DNA of 5,038 nucleotides from Desulfobulbaceae bacterium (GCA_003557565.1 PWOG01000227.1:1-5038), one strand, 5' to 3'; counted from the first letter of the stretch, positions 1 to 5,038 are shown. Numbers and translations: made by a program. Notes: generated by a model not told the origin, from the letters alone.

Positions 1-76
1 GACAGCACCGGGACGGGAATCAACACAGCGTCACCGGTCCACCGGACAACAATTTCAAAGCAGGCGGGAAGAATCC

Positions 77-1375
77 ATGGCCAACGTAGTTATTGTGGGA
101 ACCCAATGGGGTGATGAGGGCAAGGGCAAAATTGTGGACCTGCTCACCGAGCATGCCGATTGCGTGGTCCGCTTCCAGGGCGGCAACAACGCCGGGCACA
201 CCCTGGTGGTGGAAGGCCGGCAGTACATCTTTCATCTGATTCCCTCGGGTATCCTCTACGAAAACAAAAGCTGCTTCATCGGCAACGGCGTGGTGGTGGA
301 TCCGGCGGTGCTGCTCAAGGAGATGAACGAACTCAACAACCAGGGCCTGCCGGTCACCCCCGAGCGGCTGATGATCAGCACCCGGGCCCATTTGATCATG
401 CCCTACCACAAACTGCTGGACGCCGGCAGCGAATCCAGGCTGGCCGCCGGTCGCAAAATCGGCACCACCGGCCGGGGAATCGGCCCCAGTTATGGCGACA
501 AGATTCTGCGCCGGGGAATCCGGCTCGGCGACCTGCTGGACCGGCAGCAGTTCCGGGAACGGCTCGAAGAAAACCTGGAGGCGAAAAACTTCCTGCTGAC
601 CGAGCGCTACGGCATGGACCCCCTGAATCCGGACAGCGTTTATGATGAGTTAATGGCCTATGCCGACCAGCTCGCGCCCTTCATCGGCAACGTCTCCCTG
701 GCCCTGGACCGGCAGCGGCGCCAGGGCAAGGACATCCTTTTTGAAGGAGCCCAGGGCACGCAGCTGGACATCGACCACGGCACCTACCCCTTTGTCACCT
801 CATCCAACACCGTGGCCGGCAACGCCTGCACCGGCAGCGGCTTTGGTCCGGCACATATCGACGCGGTAATCGGCATCCTCAAGGCCTATACCACCCGGGT
901 GGGCGAAGGCCCCTTCCCAACCGAACTCTTTGATCCCACCGGCGAACAACTCCAGCAAAAGGGCGGCGAATTCGGCGCCACCACCGGCCGGCAGCGCCGT
1001 TGCGGCTGGCTGGACGGGGTTATCGCCCGAGAGGCGGTACGCCTCAACGGCATCACCGACCTGGCCATCACCAAGCTCGATGTTTTAAGCGGCCAGGATC
1101 AACTGCAAATGGCCACGGCCTACCGGATCGGCGACAGCACCGTGGAGGCCATGCCCGACAATATCAGGGACTACCGTGAGCTGCAACCGGTGTACGAAAA
1201 ACTCGCCGGCTGGAGCGAGGAGATCCGCCACGCCCAGCACCCCGATGATCTGCCCGCCCGGGCCCGGGACTATATCAAAAGAATCGAGGAATTCACCGAA
1301 ACCCCGGCCAGCATCATTTCGGTGGGTCCCGGCCGGGAAGAGACCATGCTGCTGCGCAACCCTTTCCGCCGCTGA
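77..1375 (+). CDS. purA: Adenylosuccinate synthetase (PurA)
   Basis: This cytoplasmic enzyme joins IMP and aspartate using GTP, the first committed step from IMP to AMP. The 432-residue product is close to the family's usual length of about 430. It opens with the glycine-rich GTP/IMP loop (WGDEGKGK, residues 11-18) containing the catalytic Asp13. His41 follows in GGNNAGHT. Further family blocks are GTTGRGIGPSYGDK (from 129), FEGAQG with Gln226 (222-227), the TYPFVTSSN block, the aspartate-binding loop ATTGRQRRCGW (301-311) and the guanine-specificity motif TKLD (332-335). The ATG at 77 follows a purine-rich GCGGGAAGAA and places the conserved N-terminus exactly, so the start is well supported. 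Nothing recognisable lies upstream within the 76 available bases, and no clear terminator follows the stop. In E. coli the enzyme is inhibited by ppGpp at the GTP site; the same is expected here but not shown. Identification is very secure. Confidence 0.98.
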   Translation: MANVVIVGTQWGDEGKGKIVDLLTEHADCVVRFQGGNNAGHTLVVEGRQYIFHLIPSGILYENKSCFIGNGVVVDPAVLLKEMNELNNQGLPVTPERLMISTRAHLIMPYHKLLDAGSESRLAAGRKIGTTGRGIGPSYGDKILRRGIRLGDLLDRQQFRERLEENLEAKNFLLTERYGMDPLNPDSVYDELMAYADQLAPFIGNVSLALDRQRRQGKDILFEGAQGTQLDIDHGTYPFVTSSNTVAGNACTGSGFGPAHIDAVIGILKAYTTRVGEGPFPTELFDPTGEQLQQKGGEFGATTGRQRRCGWLDGVIAREAVRLNGITDLAITKLDVLSGQDQLQMATAYRIGDSTVEAMPDNIRDYRELQPVYEKLAGWSEEIRHAQHPDDLPARARDYIKRIEEFTETPASIISVGPGREETMLLRNPFRR

Positions 1376-1407
1376 ACCTGCTGCAGCCCGCCACAATTGA
1401 TCGGCAT

Positions 1408-1436
1408 CGGACAAGTAATCACGGAGGTAAAATAGT
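1408..1436 (+). promoter_or_regulatory. Possible promoter for the structured RNA region
   Basis: CGGACA (1408-1413, 4 of 6 to the -35 consensus) lies 17 bases before AATAGT (1431-1436, 4 of 6 to the -10 consensus). An overlapping better -10, TAAAAT (1428-1433), has no good -35 at the right distance. Either would start transcription close to 1441, where the stem-rich region begins. The match is modest, and the position just after purA is the main support. Confidence 0.3.
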
Positions 1437-1440
1437 AAGC

Positions 1441-1605
1441 GCCCACAGGGTGCCGCAGGGTGTGGTGGGCCTCGAGGGCGAAGCGTTGCTCTGTACGTGA
1501 GCCGGCCCGATCACCGCTTTCGGCGGTGCCCCGTGATCGCGTGCGGCATCGGCGTCATGATGACGGACAGACGGCACGGAAATAGGCCTTTACCTGCCGG
1601 TCATG
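1441..1605 (+). ncRNA. Candidate structured noncoding RNA, possibly 6S-like
   Basis: No credible protein is encoded between purA and rpoZ, yet this stretch can fold into a long interrupted hairpin. From outside in, GCAGG (1455-1459) pairs with CCTGC (1593-1597) and GGCCT (1468-1472) with AGGCC (1584-1588). A central bubble follows (about 1473-1482 opposite 1579-1583). Then CGT (1484-1486) pairs with ACG (1576-1578), CTGT (1491-1494) with ACAG (1567-1570), CGT (1496-1498) with ACG (1563-1565), and the apical CGATCAC (1508-1514) with GTGATCG (1533-1539). A closing stem, central bubble and long apical stem of roughly 160-180 bases is the architecture of 6S RNA, which binds RNA polymerase holoenzyme as an open-promoter mimic. 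I made this pairing by eye and did not recognise the sequence. Local alternatives compete, for example GCCCAC (1441-1446) with GTGGGC (1465-1470), and CGTCA/TGACG (1553-1565). It could instead be an untranslated leader. I see no canonical terminator, so the 3' end is uncertain. Confidence 0.38.
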
Positions 1606-1617
1606 ATCAGTTATATT
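1589..1617 (+). promoter_or_regulatory. Probable sigma-70-type promoter for rpoZ
   Basis: TTTACC (1589-1594, 4 of 6 to TTGACA) and TATATT (1612-1617, 5 of 6 to TATAAT) are separated by exactly 17 bases. They lie in the only AT-rich patch of the purA-rpoZ gap. Transcription would start near 1624 and leave an untranslated leader of about 165 bases before rpoZ. The -35 box overlaps the 3' arm of the upstream candidate RNA. Confidence 0.45.
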
Positions 1618-1623
1618 TATACG

Positions 1624-1789
1624 TTTTATCGCCAAGCAAACAGACCCCGCCCCGCGGAGCGGCTTCGAGTTGTTTTTCTGGCTTGAGGTCGTCAAGGACG
1701 GGCCTTTGTTGGTGAAGGGCCTGTTGGCGAACCGATTACAACCAAATACCTGGCGTATTTTCGTCAAGTCTCTTGACCGGGAGGAAGTT
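1624..1789 (+). promoter_or_regulatory. Long structured leader of rpoZ
   Basis: This is the interval between the inferred transcription start and the rpoZ ATG. It holds a GC-rich stem (CCGC/GCGG alternatives around 1648-1664), followed after a few bases by a short T-run near 1671-1677. There are two perfect small hairpins: CTTGA/TCAAG (1682-1696, 5-base loop) and GTCAAG/CTTGAC (1763-1777, 3-base loop). The 8-mer TCGTCAAG occurs at both 1689-1696 and 1761-1768, so arms of the two hairpins can also pair with each other. The second hairpin ends one base before the Shine-Dalgarno sequence GGGAGGAA (1779-1786), so it could affect ribosome access. An imperfect repeat GGGCCT...GTTGG occurs at 1700-1712 and 1717-1727. 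Regulation is inferred from structure only. Confidence 0.35.
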
Positions 1790-2062
1790 ATGGCAAGGAT
1801 CACTGTGGAAGATTGCCTGCAGCAGATCGGCAACGAAAACCGTTTCGCCCTGATTCACCTGGCCGTGGAACGGGTCAAGCAACACCGGCAAGGGGCCCCG
1901 TTTCCCGAGCGCTGCAAAAACAAGGAAATTGTCTGCACCCTGCGGGAAATCGCCGCCGGCACGGTCAATTTCGACAATGTCCACGAACTCAGAAAGTCAT
2001 TGCAGGAGCAGGCCGGCGGCTCCACCAACAGTGAACCCGCCGCAGAAGCAACTGGAGCATAA
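1790..2062 (+). CDS. rpoZ: DNA-directed RNA polymerase omega subunit (RpoZ)
   Basis: Omega is the small subunit that clamps the C-terminal part of beta-prime, aids RNA polymerase assembly and helps form ppGpp binding site 1. The 90-residue product (E. coli 91) starts MARITVEDC and carries IGNENRFALIHLAVERV (13-29) and the hallmark KEIVCTLREIAAG (45-57). It ends in a polar tail rich in Ala, Glu and Ser. The N-terminal Ala2-Arg3-Ile4 corresponds to the E. coli MAR motif that contacts ppGpp. The reading frame is open further upstream (to 1670), but the family start and the strong GGGAGGAA four bases before the ATG at 1790 fix this start. It is flanked by noncoding DNA on both sides rather than by gmk or spoT, its common neighbours in other proteobacteria. 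Identification is secure despite the short length. Confidence 0.95.
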   Translation: MARITVEDCLQQIGNENRFALIHLAVERVKQHRQGAPFPERCKNKEIVCTLREIAAGTVNFDNVHELRKSLQEQAGGSTNSEPAAEATGA

Positions 2063-2095
2063 GACGTCGTCGGGGGAGATGCCCTCGACAACGTC
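2063..2095 (+). other. Strong hairpin abutting the rpoZ stop codon
   Basis: An inverted repeat begins at the base after the rpoZ TAA. GACGTCGTCGGGGG (2063-2076) pairs with CCCTCGACAACGTC (2082-2095) around the 5-base loop AGATG, giving 13 of 14 paired positions including one G-U, with a single C/A mismatch. The bases that follow (AATACTGCAACG) contain no T-tract, so it is not a standard intrinsic terminator. It could protect the rpoZ mRNA 3' end, serve as a processing site, or act bidirectionally. Confidence 0.6.
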
Positions 2096-2105
2096 AATAC
2101 TGCAA

Positions 2106-2131
2106 CGATAGCGGCTGACGCCCCGTTATCG
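2106..2131 (+). other. Second hairpin in the rpoZ-dnaJ spacer
   Basis: CGATAGCGG (2106-2114) pairs with CCGTTATCG (2123-2131) across an 8-base loop, giving nine pairs with one G-U. No T-run follows. It lies 10 bases after the first hairpin, so the two would be stacked in any read-through transcript. Confidence 0.5.
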
Positions 2132-2188
2132 CGCCCCGTAAGCGGCCAGGCGGCACTACATCTTGCGGCACTCTGCGACTCTTGCGGA

Positions 2189-2210
2189 GATGGCCCGGTG
2201 CCGGGCCGTC
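2189..2210 (+). other. Third, perfect GC hairpin upstream of dnaJ
   Basis: GATGGCCCGG and CCGGGCCGTC form ten nested pairs (one G-U) with TG at the apex; sterically this is about nine pairs with a 4-base loop. It ends 35 bases before the dnaJ start. An in-frame GTG at 2198 lies inside this hairpin, which argues against its use as the dnaJ start. The 8-mer TCTTGCGG is repeated just upstream (2161-2168 and 2180-2187). There is no T-tract, and I find no CIRCE or sigma-32-like box. Confidence 0.5.
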
Positions 2211-2245
2211 CAATGTCATGTAAAAGAACCACTCGCCAAGGAATT

Positions 2246-3379
2246 ATGAGCTATCAGCAGCAAGCCATGGATATCGACTATTACGAAACCCTGGGGGTTA
2301 GTTCCAATGCCTCCATGGAAGAAATCAAGAAGGCTTACCGCAAGCTGGCCCTGAAATATCACCCCGACCGCAATCCTGACAACAAGGAGGCCGAGGAGAA
2401 ATTCAAGGTTGCCACCGAGGCTTACGAGGTCCTGGGGGATCTGGAAAAACGCAAGATCTACGACCGATACGGAGCAGCCGGGCTCCGCGACAGCGGCTAC
2501 AGCGGCCCCGGCGGTTTCGATGATATTTTCAACAGTTTCGGCGATATTTTCGGCGATATTTTCGGCTTCGGCGGCCGCGGTGGAAACCGGGGTCGGCAAG
2601 GCCCCGTCGCCGGCCACGACCTGCGCTATGATCTCAACATCAGCTTTTACGAAGCGGTCTTCGGGGCCGAAAAGGAAGTGGAGATCCGCAAGAAGGACAC
2701 CTGCGAGACCTGCGAAGGCACCGGCACGCGCCCCGGGCACCAGCCCGAGACCTGCCGCACCTGCAAGGGCATGGGCCAGGTACTTCAGGCCCAGGGCCCC
2801 TTTCGGATCCAGACCCCTTGCCCCCACTGCCACGGCCAGGGCAATGTAATCACCGACCCATGCGACGACTGCCGGGGCGAGGGCCTGGTCGCCCAGACCA
2901 GGAAAGTGAAACTGAACATCCCCGCCGGGGTGGACAGCGGCGCCAGAATGCGCCTGACGGGCAAAGGCGAAGGCGGTCGCCGGGGCGGCCCGGCGGGGGA
3001 TCTTTACGTGATTTTTCACGTCGAACCCCACGATTTTTTTCACCGGGAAGATGACAACATATTCGCCACCATCCCCGTATCCTTCGCTCAGGCGACCCTG
3101 GGCTGCACCATTGAGGTACCCACCGTCCACGGCAAGAAAAAGCTGCAAATCCCTGCCGGTACCCAGCCCGGCAAACATCTGATTCTGAAAAACGAGGGGG
3201 TTCCGCACCTGCGGGGCGGCGGCCACGGCAACATGATTTGTGAAATCCAGGTGGTGGTACCCACCAGCCTGAACTCAAGACAGAAAGAACTGCTACGCGA
3301 ATTCACAGACATAGAAAACAAGAGCGAAGAAAAGGACAAGAAGGGCGAGAGTTTTCTCAAAAAGTTCTTCCATTTGTAA
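2246..3379 (+). CDS. dnaJ: Chaperone protein DnaJ (class A Hsp40)
   Basis: DnaJ delivers unfolded proteins to DnaK and stimulates its ATPase in the cytoplasm. The 377-residue product has the full class A order. The J domain (about 11-76) carries the essential HPD at 39-41. A Gly/Phe region (about 84-119) contains a GDIFGDIF duplication. The zinc-binding region has four CxxCxGxG repeats beginning at Cys153, Cys170, Cys192 and Cys206. Two beta-rich substrate domains and a Lys/Glu-rich tail follow. The ATG at 2246 is chosen because AAGGAA (2238-2243) precedes it and the length fits the family. The next in-frame ATG (2267) lacks a ribosome site, and an upstream GTG (2198) sits in a hairpin. The AAGGAA-to-ATG spacing is short (2 bases), so 2267 is not excluded. 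No dnaK or grpE is adjacent here, so this may be a genome's second DnaJ or one separated from its partner genes. Confidence 0.96.
   Translation: MSYQQQAMDIDYYETLGVSSNASMEEIKKAYRKLALKYHPDRNPDNKEAEEKFKVATEAYEVLGDLEKRKIYDRYGAAGLRDSGYSGPGGFDDIFNSFGDIFGDIFGFGGRGGNRGRQGPVAGHDLRYDLNISFYEAVFGAEKEVEIRKKDTCETCEGTGTRPGHQPETCRTCKGMGQVLQAQGPFRIQTPCPHCHGQGNVITDPCDDCRGEGLVAQTRKVKLNIPAGVDSGARMRLTGKGEGGRRGGPAGDLYVIFHVEPHDFFHREDDNIFATIPVSFAQATLGCTIEVPTVHGKKKLQIPAGTQPGKHLILKNEGVPHLRGGGHGNMICEIQVVVPTSLNSRQKELLREFTDIENKSEEKDKKGESFLKKFFHL
2519..2563 (+). repeat. 12-base in-frame tandem repeat in the dnaJ Gly/Phe region
   Basis: GGCGATATTTTC occurs twice head to tail (2540-2551 and 2552-2563), encoding GDIF-GDIF. 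A related GATGATATTTTC (2519-2530, DDIF) lies just upstream. The 12-base unit preserves frame, as expected for replication slippage in a flexible linker. The DIF motif is typical of DnaJ Gly/Phe regions. Confidence 0.75.
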
Positions 3380-3400
3380 GCCGGGCAGGGCTATATTTTT
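3379..3400 (+). terminator. Weak possible terminator after dnaJ
   Basis: AGCC (3379-3382) can pair with GGCT (3389-3392) across a 6-base loop, followed by ATATTTTT. Four pairs is poor for an intrinsic terminator, so read-through into moaC is likely. TATATT (3392-3397) also resembles a -10 box, but no good -35 lies upstream. Confidence 0.2.
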
Positions 3401-3451
3401 AGAGCGCAGCATTTTTGTTACCCAGCACACTGATCAGGCAGGGAGCCGGCA

Positions 3452-3964
3452 ATGCAGCAGGACGATGACCAGACCACCGGCGGCTTCACCCACTTCGACC
3501 CGGCGGGTCGGGCCTGGATGGTGGATGTCACCGGCAAACAGGAAACCGCCCGGCAGGCCACCGCCGGCGGCCGGGTTAAGATGTCCGCCGAGGCCTACCG
3601 GCTGCTCAGGGAAGGTCGGGCCGGCAAAGGTGATGTCCTGGGGATCGCCCGGGTGGCGGGAATCATGGCTGCCAAGAAGGTCGGTGACCTGATCCCCCTT
3701 TGTCACCCCCTGAATCTGGGCAAGGTAAGGGTGGACTTCCACCTGGAAGATAAAAACAACGCTGTGGGCATCGAGGCCACGGCCAGCCTGGTCGGCAAGA
3801 CCGGAGTAGAGATGGAAGCCCTCACGGCGGTATCGGTGGCGGCGCTGACCATTTACGATATGTGCAAGGCGGTGGACAAATCCATGACCATCGACAATAT
3901 CCGCCTGCTTACCAAAAGCGGCGGCAAAAGCGGGACCTATCAGGCTCCGGCAACAAACCTGTAA
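3452..3964 (+). CDS. moaC: Cyclic pyranopterin monophosphate synthase (MoaC)
   Basis: MoaC converts the cyclic nucleotide made from GTP by MoaA into cyclic pyranopterin monophosphate, the first stable intermediate of molybdenum cofactor synthesis. The 170-residue product (E. coli about 161) shows FTHFD (12-16), MVDVTGK (23-29), GKGDVLG (58-64), KKVGDLIPLCHPL (75-87), GVEMEALTAVSVAALTIYDM (118-137) and LLTKSGGKSG (152-161). Residues matching the E. coli catalytic set are all present: Lys59, His85, Glu120, Glu122, Asp136 and Lys139. The ATG at 3452 follows AGGGAG (3440-3444 core). It begins 72 bases after dnaJ and ends 21 bases before dksA, so it probably shares a transcript with dksA and galT. 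No other moa or moe gene is in view. The cofactor would serve molybdenum or tungsten enzymes elsewhere in the genome. The call is very secure. Confidence 0.97.
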   Translation: MQQDDDQTTGGFTHFDPAGRAWMVDVTGKQETARQATAGGRVKMSAEAYRLLREGRAGKGDVLGIARVAGIMAAKKVGDLIPLCHPLNLGKVRVDFHLEDKNNAVGIEATASLVGKTGVEMEALTAVSVAALTIYDMCKAVDKSMTIDNIRLLTKSGGKSGTYQAPATNL

Positions 3965-3985
3965 CGGCTTGGCACGAGGAACCAC

Positions 3986-4351
3986 ATGGATTACAAAGAG
4001 CGCGAGTATTTTCGTAAAAAGCTTGAAGAAATGAGCCAGCAGCTGCTTAGTGAGGCGGATAAGACCATTCACGAAATGACCGACCACAGCGACAATTACC
4101 CCGATCCCGCCGACCGGGCCACCGCTGAAAGCGACCGCAGTTTCGAGCTGCGCATCCGCGACCGGGAACGCAAGCTGTTGGGCAAGATCAAGGAGGCCCT
4201 GGAGCGGATCGACGACGACAGTTACGGGATCTGCGAAGCCTGCGGCGATGACATTTCCCTCAAGCGCCTGGAGGCCCGCCCGGTCACCACCCTCTGCATC
4301 ACCTGCAAGACCCAGCAGGAAAGCAAGGAAAAAGCTCAACAAGGTCGTTAG
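3986..4351 (+). CDS. dksA: RNA polymerase-binding transcription factor DksA
   Basis: DksA inserts a coiled coil into the RNA polymerase secondary channel and, with ppGpp, retunes rRNA and amino-acid promoters. The 121-residue product lacks about 30 residues found at the N-terminus of the 151-residue E. coli protein, but the rest aligns with a constant offset of 31. The coil-tip DxxDxA motif is DPADRA (Asp40, Asp43, Ala45). The zinc site has four cysteines, 83, 86, 104 and 107 (CEAC...CITC). Asn37, Leu64, Lys67, Arg98 and Lys108 match E. coli Asn68, Leu95, Lys98, Arg129 and Lys139, several of which make ppGpp site 2. The ATG at 3986 follows GAGGAA (3976-3981). It sits 21 bases after moaC and 7 before galT. 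The CEAC zinc finger and DPADRA tip favour true DksA over phage TraR-like or general DksA/TraR-family proteins. Confidence 0.94.
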   Translation: MDYKEREYFRKKLEEMSQQLLSEADKTIHEMTDHSDNYPDPADRATAESDRSFELRIRDRERKLLGKIKEALERIDDDSYGICEACGDDISLKRLEARPVTTLCITCKTQQESKEKAQQGR

Positions 4352-4358
4352 GCACCCT

Positions 4359-5038
4359 ATGCCCGAACTGCGCAAAGATCCGATCATCGGCCGCTGGGTG
4401 ATCATCGCCACCGAACGCGGCAAACGGCCCAGTGATTTCATCATCGACCATAACAAGGTGCGGGGCGGGTTCTGCCCCCTGTGCCCCGGTAATGAGAACA
4501 CCACACCCTCGGAGGTGCTGGCCTACTCCGATGATCCCCAGCGCCTCAAGGACCAGCCGGGCTGGAGCCTGCGGGTGGTGCCCAACAAGTATCCCGCCCT
4601 GGTCATCGAGGGAGAGATCAACAAGCAGGGCGAAGGACTTTACGACCGGATGAACGGGATCGGCGCCCACGAGGTCATCATCGAAACCCCCGATCATGCC
4701 GAAAGTTTTACCTATTTGCCAATGGAGCGGATGACCCAGGTTTTCTGGGCCTACCGTGACCGGCTGGTGGACCTGGGCAAGGACGAACGTTTCCGTTACG
4801 TGATGATCTTCAAGAACTTCGGTGCCGCCGCCGGCGCCTCCCTGGAACACTCCCACTCCCAGCTGGTGGCCCTGCCCATTCTGCCGCGGATGATCGCCTC
4901 GGAGCTCGAAGGCAGCAAATCCTATTACAACTACAAAGAACGCTGTGTTTTTTGCGACATCATCCACCAGGAGATGAAGCAGAAGCTCCGGGTGGTGACC
5001 AGCAACGAGAAGTTTGTCGCCATGGTGCCGTTTGCCCC
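4359..5038 (+). CDS. galT: Galactose-1-phosphate uridylyltransferase family protein, 3'-truncated by the window
   Basis: Members of this HIT-superfamily group transfer a nucleotidyl group through a covalent histidine intermediate; GalT exchanges UDP between glucose-1-phosphate and galactose-1-phosphate. The visible 226 residues (a full protein is roughly 330-350) begin MPELRKDPIIGRWVIIA. They contain the zinc-ligand pair CPLC (Cys39, Cys42), RVVPNKYPAL (72-81), HEVIIETPDH (104-113), and the active-site HSHSQ (164-168), in which His166 should be the nucleotidylated residue. A second CxxC pair, Cys196 and Cys199, follows. The ATG at 4359 has only a weak TTAGG ribosome site overlapping the dksA stop, so it is probably translationally coupled to dksA. 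Because HSHSQ differs from HPHGQ of E. coli, a related specificity such as ADP-sugar phosphorylase cannot be excluded. The family is secure; the exact substrate is not. Confidence 0.9.
   Translation, partial: MPELRKDPIIGRWVIIATERGKRPSDFIIDHNKVRGGFCPLCPGNENTTPSEVLAYSDDPQRLKDQPGWSLRVVPNKYPALVIEGEINKQGEGLYDRMNGIGAHEVIIETPDHAESFTYLPMERMTQVFWAYRDRLVDLGKDERFRYVMIFKNFGAAAGASLEHSHSQLVALPILPRMIASELEGSKSYYNYKERCVFCDIIHQEMKQKLRVVTSNEKFVAMVPFA

Noticed and set aside
30..56. Small inverted repeat CCGGT/ACCGG before purA
   Set aside because: There are only five pairs with a 2-base loop in GC-rich sequence, with no T-run or repeated copies. It is not distinguishable from chance.
1376..1789. Signal recognition particle RNA, RNase P RNA, tmRNA or tRNA in the gap
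   Set aside because: The SRP GGAAGGAAGCAGCC-type loop, RNase P conserved blocks, a tRNA T-loop (GGTTCGAATCC-like) and tmRNA ends are all missing.
1497..1833. Short open frames on both strands in the purA-rpoZ gap
   Set aside because: Their translations look random, they lack convincing ribosome sites, and they overlap a region better explained by RNA structure and the rpoZ leader.
2161..2190. Possible heat-shock operator (CIRCE or sigma-32 box) upstream of dnaJ
   Set aside because: GCACTC is present but the matching GAGTGC arm is absent. The CTTG-like sequences have no CCCCAT-like partner at the right distance.
2216..3226. Long minus-strand open frame of 336 codons opposite dnaJ
   Set aside because: It is the antisense shadow of a GC-rich gene. 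The translation is low-complexity (Ala/Gly/Val-rich) with no recognisable family, and the + strand DnaJ is unambiguous.
3430..3437. Palindrome CTGATCAG before moaC
   Set aside because: An 8-base palindrome is expected by chance and has no supporting second site.
3434..4504. Minus-strand open frame of 356 codons opposite moaC and dksA
   Set aside because: It spans two certain + strand genes and their gap, and shows no domain or ribosome site.
4299..4967. Minus-strand open frame of 222 codons opposite galT
   Set aside because: It is a shadow of the galT coding frame with no family resemblance.

Overview
The window is about 5 kb of GC-rich bacterial chromosome with every recognisable gene on the + strand: purA, rpoZ, dnaJ, moaC, dksA and the first two-thirds of a galT-like gene that runs off the right edge. 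These are core genes with near-family-standard lengths and intact active-site residues. I see no transposase, phage gene, CRISPR array, tRNA or rRNA. A compact DksA of 121 residues beside molybdopterin and galT genes, an omega subunit of 90 residues and the GC-rich composition suggest a Gram-negative, probably a Desulfobacterota (former deltaproteobacterial) anaerobe. That placement is inference, because no taxon-diagnostic gene is present.

Layout: purA (77-1375) is followed by a 414-base gap that is not empty. Its left half (about 1441-1605) can fold into one long interrupted hairpin with a central bubble, preceded by a plausible promoter, and is a candidate structured RNA (6S-like is my leading guess, unproven). 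Its right half holds a plausible sigma-70 promoter (1589-1617) and a leader of about 165 bases before rpoZ (1790-2062), in which four complementary short segments could form two mutually exclusive structures, one of them directly against the Shine-Dalgarno sequence. A 183-base spacer with three good hairpins and no T-tract separates rpoZ from dnaJ (2246-3379). After 72 bases come moaC (3452-3964), dksA (3986-4351, 21 bases later) and galT (from 4359, 7 bases later), spaced like one co-transcribed unit.

How the genes relate: they do not form one metabolic pathway. The common thread I can see is RNA polymerase and stringent control. PurA is an enzyme known to be inhibited by ppGpp, omega helps form ppGpp site 1 on RNA polymerase, and DksA forms site 2. 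The residues corresponding to those sites in E. coli are conserved in omega and DksA here. If the structured RNA is 6S RNA, it would be a further RNA polymerase regulator. DnaJ is a stress chaperone, MoaC makes molybdenum cofactor, and the GalT homologue acts on nucleotide sugars. The noncoding parts (1441-1789 and 2063-2210) are the least explained and most interesting stretches.
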